Source of the DNA: an uncultured Coriobacteriales bacterium
GTDB taxonomy: Bacteria > Actinomycetota > Coriobacteriia > Coriobacteriales > UMGS124
Length of the DNA stretch: 13,263 nucleotides
Reading direction: 5' to 3'
Assembly (NCBI GenBank): GCA_934662525.1
Contig: CAKUKJ010000021.1
Location: 1-13,263, forward strand
Notes under the pieces: model-generated
Seen by the model: only the letters and a program-made list of their open reading frames with translations
Told to the model about the DNA's origin: nothing
Database searches by the model: none
Position numbers and translations under genes: made by a program
In this document: positions 12,837-13,263 of the stretch, piece after piece
Layout of the letters: each line of letters starts with the position of its first letter
How positions within the stretch are numbered: the stretch's first letter is position 1

Positions 12837-13263
12837 ATGGGGAGGCGCATCTTGAGGCAATCATCCTTTCGAGTCCGGGGGTCTGTTCCTGCTCCTGACT
12901 ATTCAGGAGGCCTTTTACTTCGAATCTGTAACGCGGTTTCCAAGCTATGGCCAACCGTTTGTATCATCGTGGGTTTTATTGTCCTTGCGACCCTTCTTAT
13001 TTTTGGGACTCGGGCAAGTGGTAATCCGAATGCCGTAGGGTATCGTACTCCCGTAGCCGCCTCTTTCGGGGCGCTGTATTCCGTGCCTGTGATTGTTGCC
13101 CTGGTTCTCTTTCGCGTGGGTAGACCAAAGAGATTCTCGTGGTGGTTGAGTGCCATGTTGTGCGCGCTTGTTATCACATGCAGCGCGTATCAAAGTGTTG
13201 CCGGCGGTGTACGGTCGCCTGCTTTATATGTGGCTTGCTTTATCGAGATAGGGTGCTTGTCTG
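12837..13263 (+). CDS. Unrecognised multi-pass membrane protein, C-terminus beyond right edge
   Basis: An open frame of 142 codons from the ATG at 12837 runs off the right edge without a stop. The first 35 or so residues are basic and hydrophilic (MGRRILRQSSFRVRG), followed by hydrophobic helices at about 39-58 (WPTVCIIVGFIVLATLLIF), 73-94 (AASFGALYSVPVIVALVLF), 101-120 (WWLSAMLCALVITC) and from about 128 (ALYVACFIEIGC). The hydrophobic periodicity and continuous frame support a real gene. Codon use is less GC-biased than in the upstream operons. I do not recognise the family. Coriobacteriia carry many LuxR-type regulators with a multi-helix membrane front, and this could be one, but no DNA-binding domain is visible in the part present. 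The start may instead be TTG 12852, which has the better ribosome site. Confidence 0.6.
   Translation, partial: MGRRILRQSSFRVRGSVPAPDYSGGLLLRICNAVSKLWPTVCIIVGFIVLATLLIFGTRASGNPNAVGYRTPVAASFGALYSVPVIVALVLFRVGRPKRFSWWLSAMLCALVITCSAYQSVAGGVRSPALYVACFIEIGCLS
12839..12845 (+). promoter_or_regulatory. Shine-Dalgarno for an alternative TTG start
   Basis: GGGGAGG is 6 nt before an in-frame TTG at 12852 and overlaps the ATG at 12837. It leaves the exact start of the last gene open; the ATG itself has only a weak AGGG about 10 nt upstream. Confidence 0.4.

Overview
The window looks like chromosomal DNA from a high-GC actinomycete, most likely class Coriobacteriia (gut or oral Collinsella/Olsenella/Eggerthella-type bacteria). 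The basis is GC-rich third codon positions, GTG/TTG start options, and the style of the BlaI/M56, HemH, NfeD/slipin and aminotransferase proteins. The genus is inference. The first 3 kb is visibly less GC-rich than the rest and looks like an accessory (defence) segment.

Layout. (1) 2936 back through the left edge, minus strand: one uninterrupted 978-codon frame with no stop, the N-terminal part of a type IIG-like restriction-modification enzyme. It has an N-terminal PD-(D/E)xK-like nuclease region, an N6-adenine methyltransferase core (DPTCGSGTF, NPPW) and the beginning of a target-recognition region. (2) 3131-3922, plus: HD-domain phosphohydrolase. (3) 3923-4160: an AT-richer regulatory interval with a 15-bp inverted repeat, a 12-bp palindrome, a promoter, and two BlaI-type dyads over and just after the -10. 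(4) 4161-7004, plus: blaI-like repressor and a BlaR1-like M56 membrane metalloprotease whose external C-terminal domain is not a penicillin-binding domain. (5) 7037-7080: hairpin between convergent genes. (6) 9082-7088, minus: hemH (ferrochelatase) followed by a DMT/EamA transporter. (7) 9311-10800, plus: NfeD-like protein and SPFH/slipin membrane-scaffold protein, ended by a strong terminator. (8) 10925-12541, plus: structured leader, PLP aminotransferase and queD/6-pyruvoyl-tetrahydropterin synthase homologue. (9) 12549-12729: diverged repeat copies around a long hairpin. (10) 12837 to the right edge, plus: 5' part of a multi-pass membrane protein.

How the genes work together. blaI and the M56 gene form a self-contained sense-and-derepress module: the membrane protease senses an external signal and relieves BlaI repression at its own operator. 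The sensor domain here is unlike any I recognise, so the signal is unknown; it is the most unusual system in the window. hemH and the EamA transporter are spaced as an operon. NfeD and slipin are a classic membrane-microdomain pair. The aminotransferase and QueD genes are 5 bp apart and probably co-transcribed from a promoter with a folded 5' leader.
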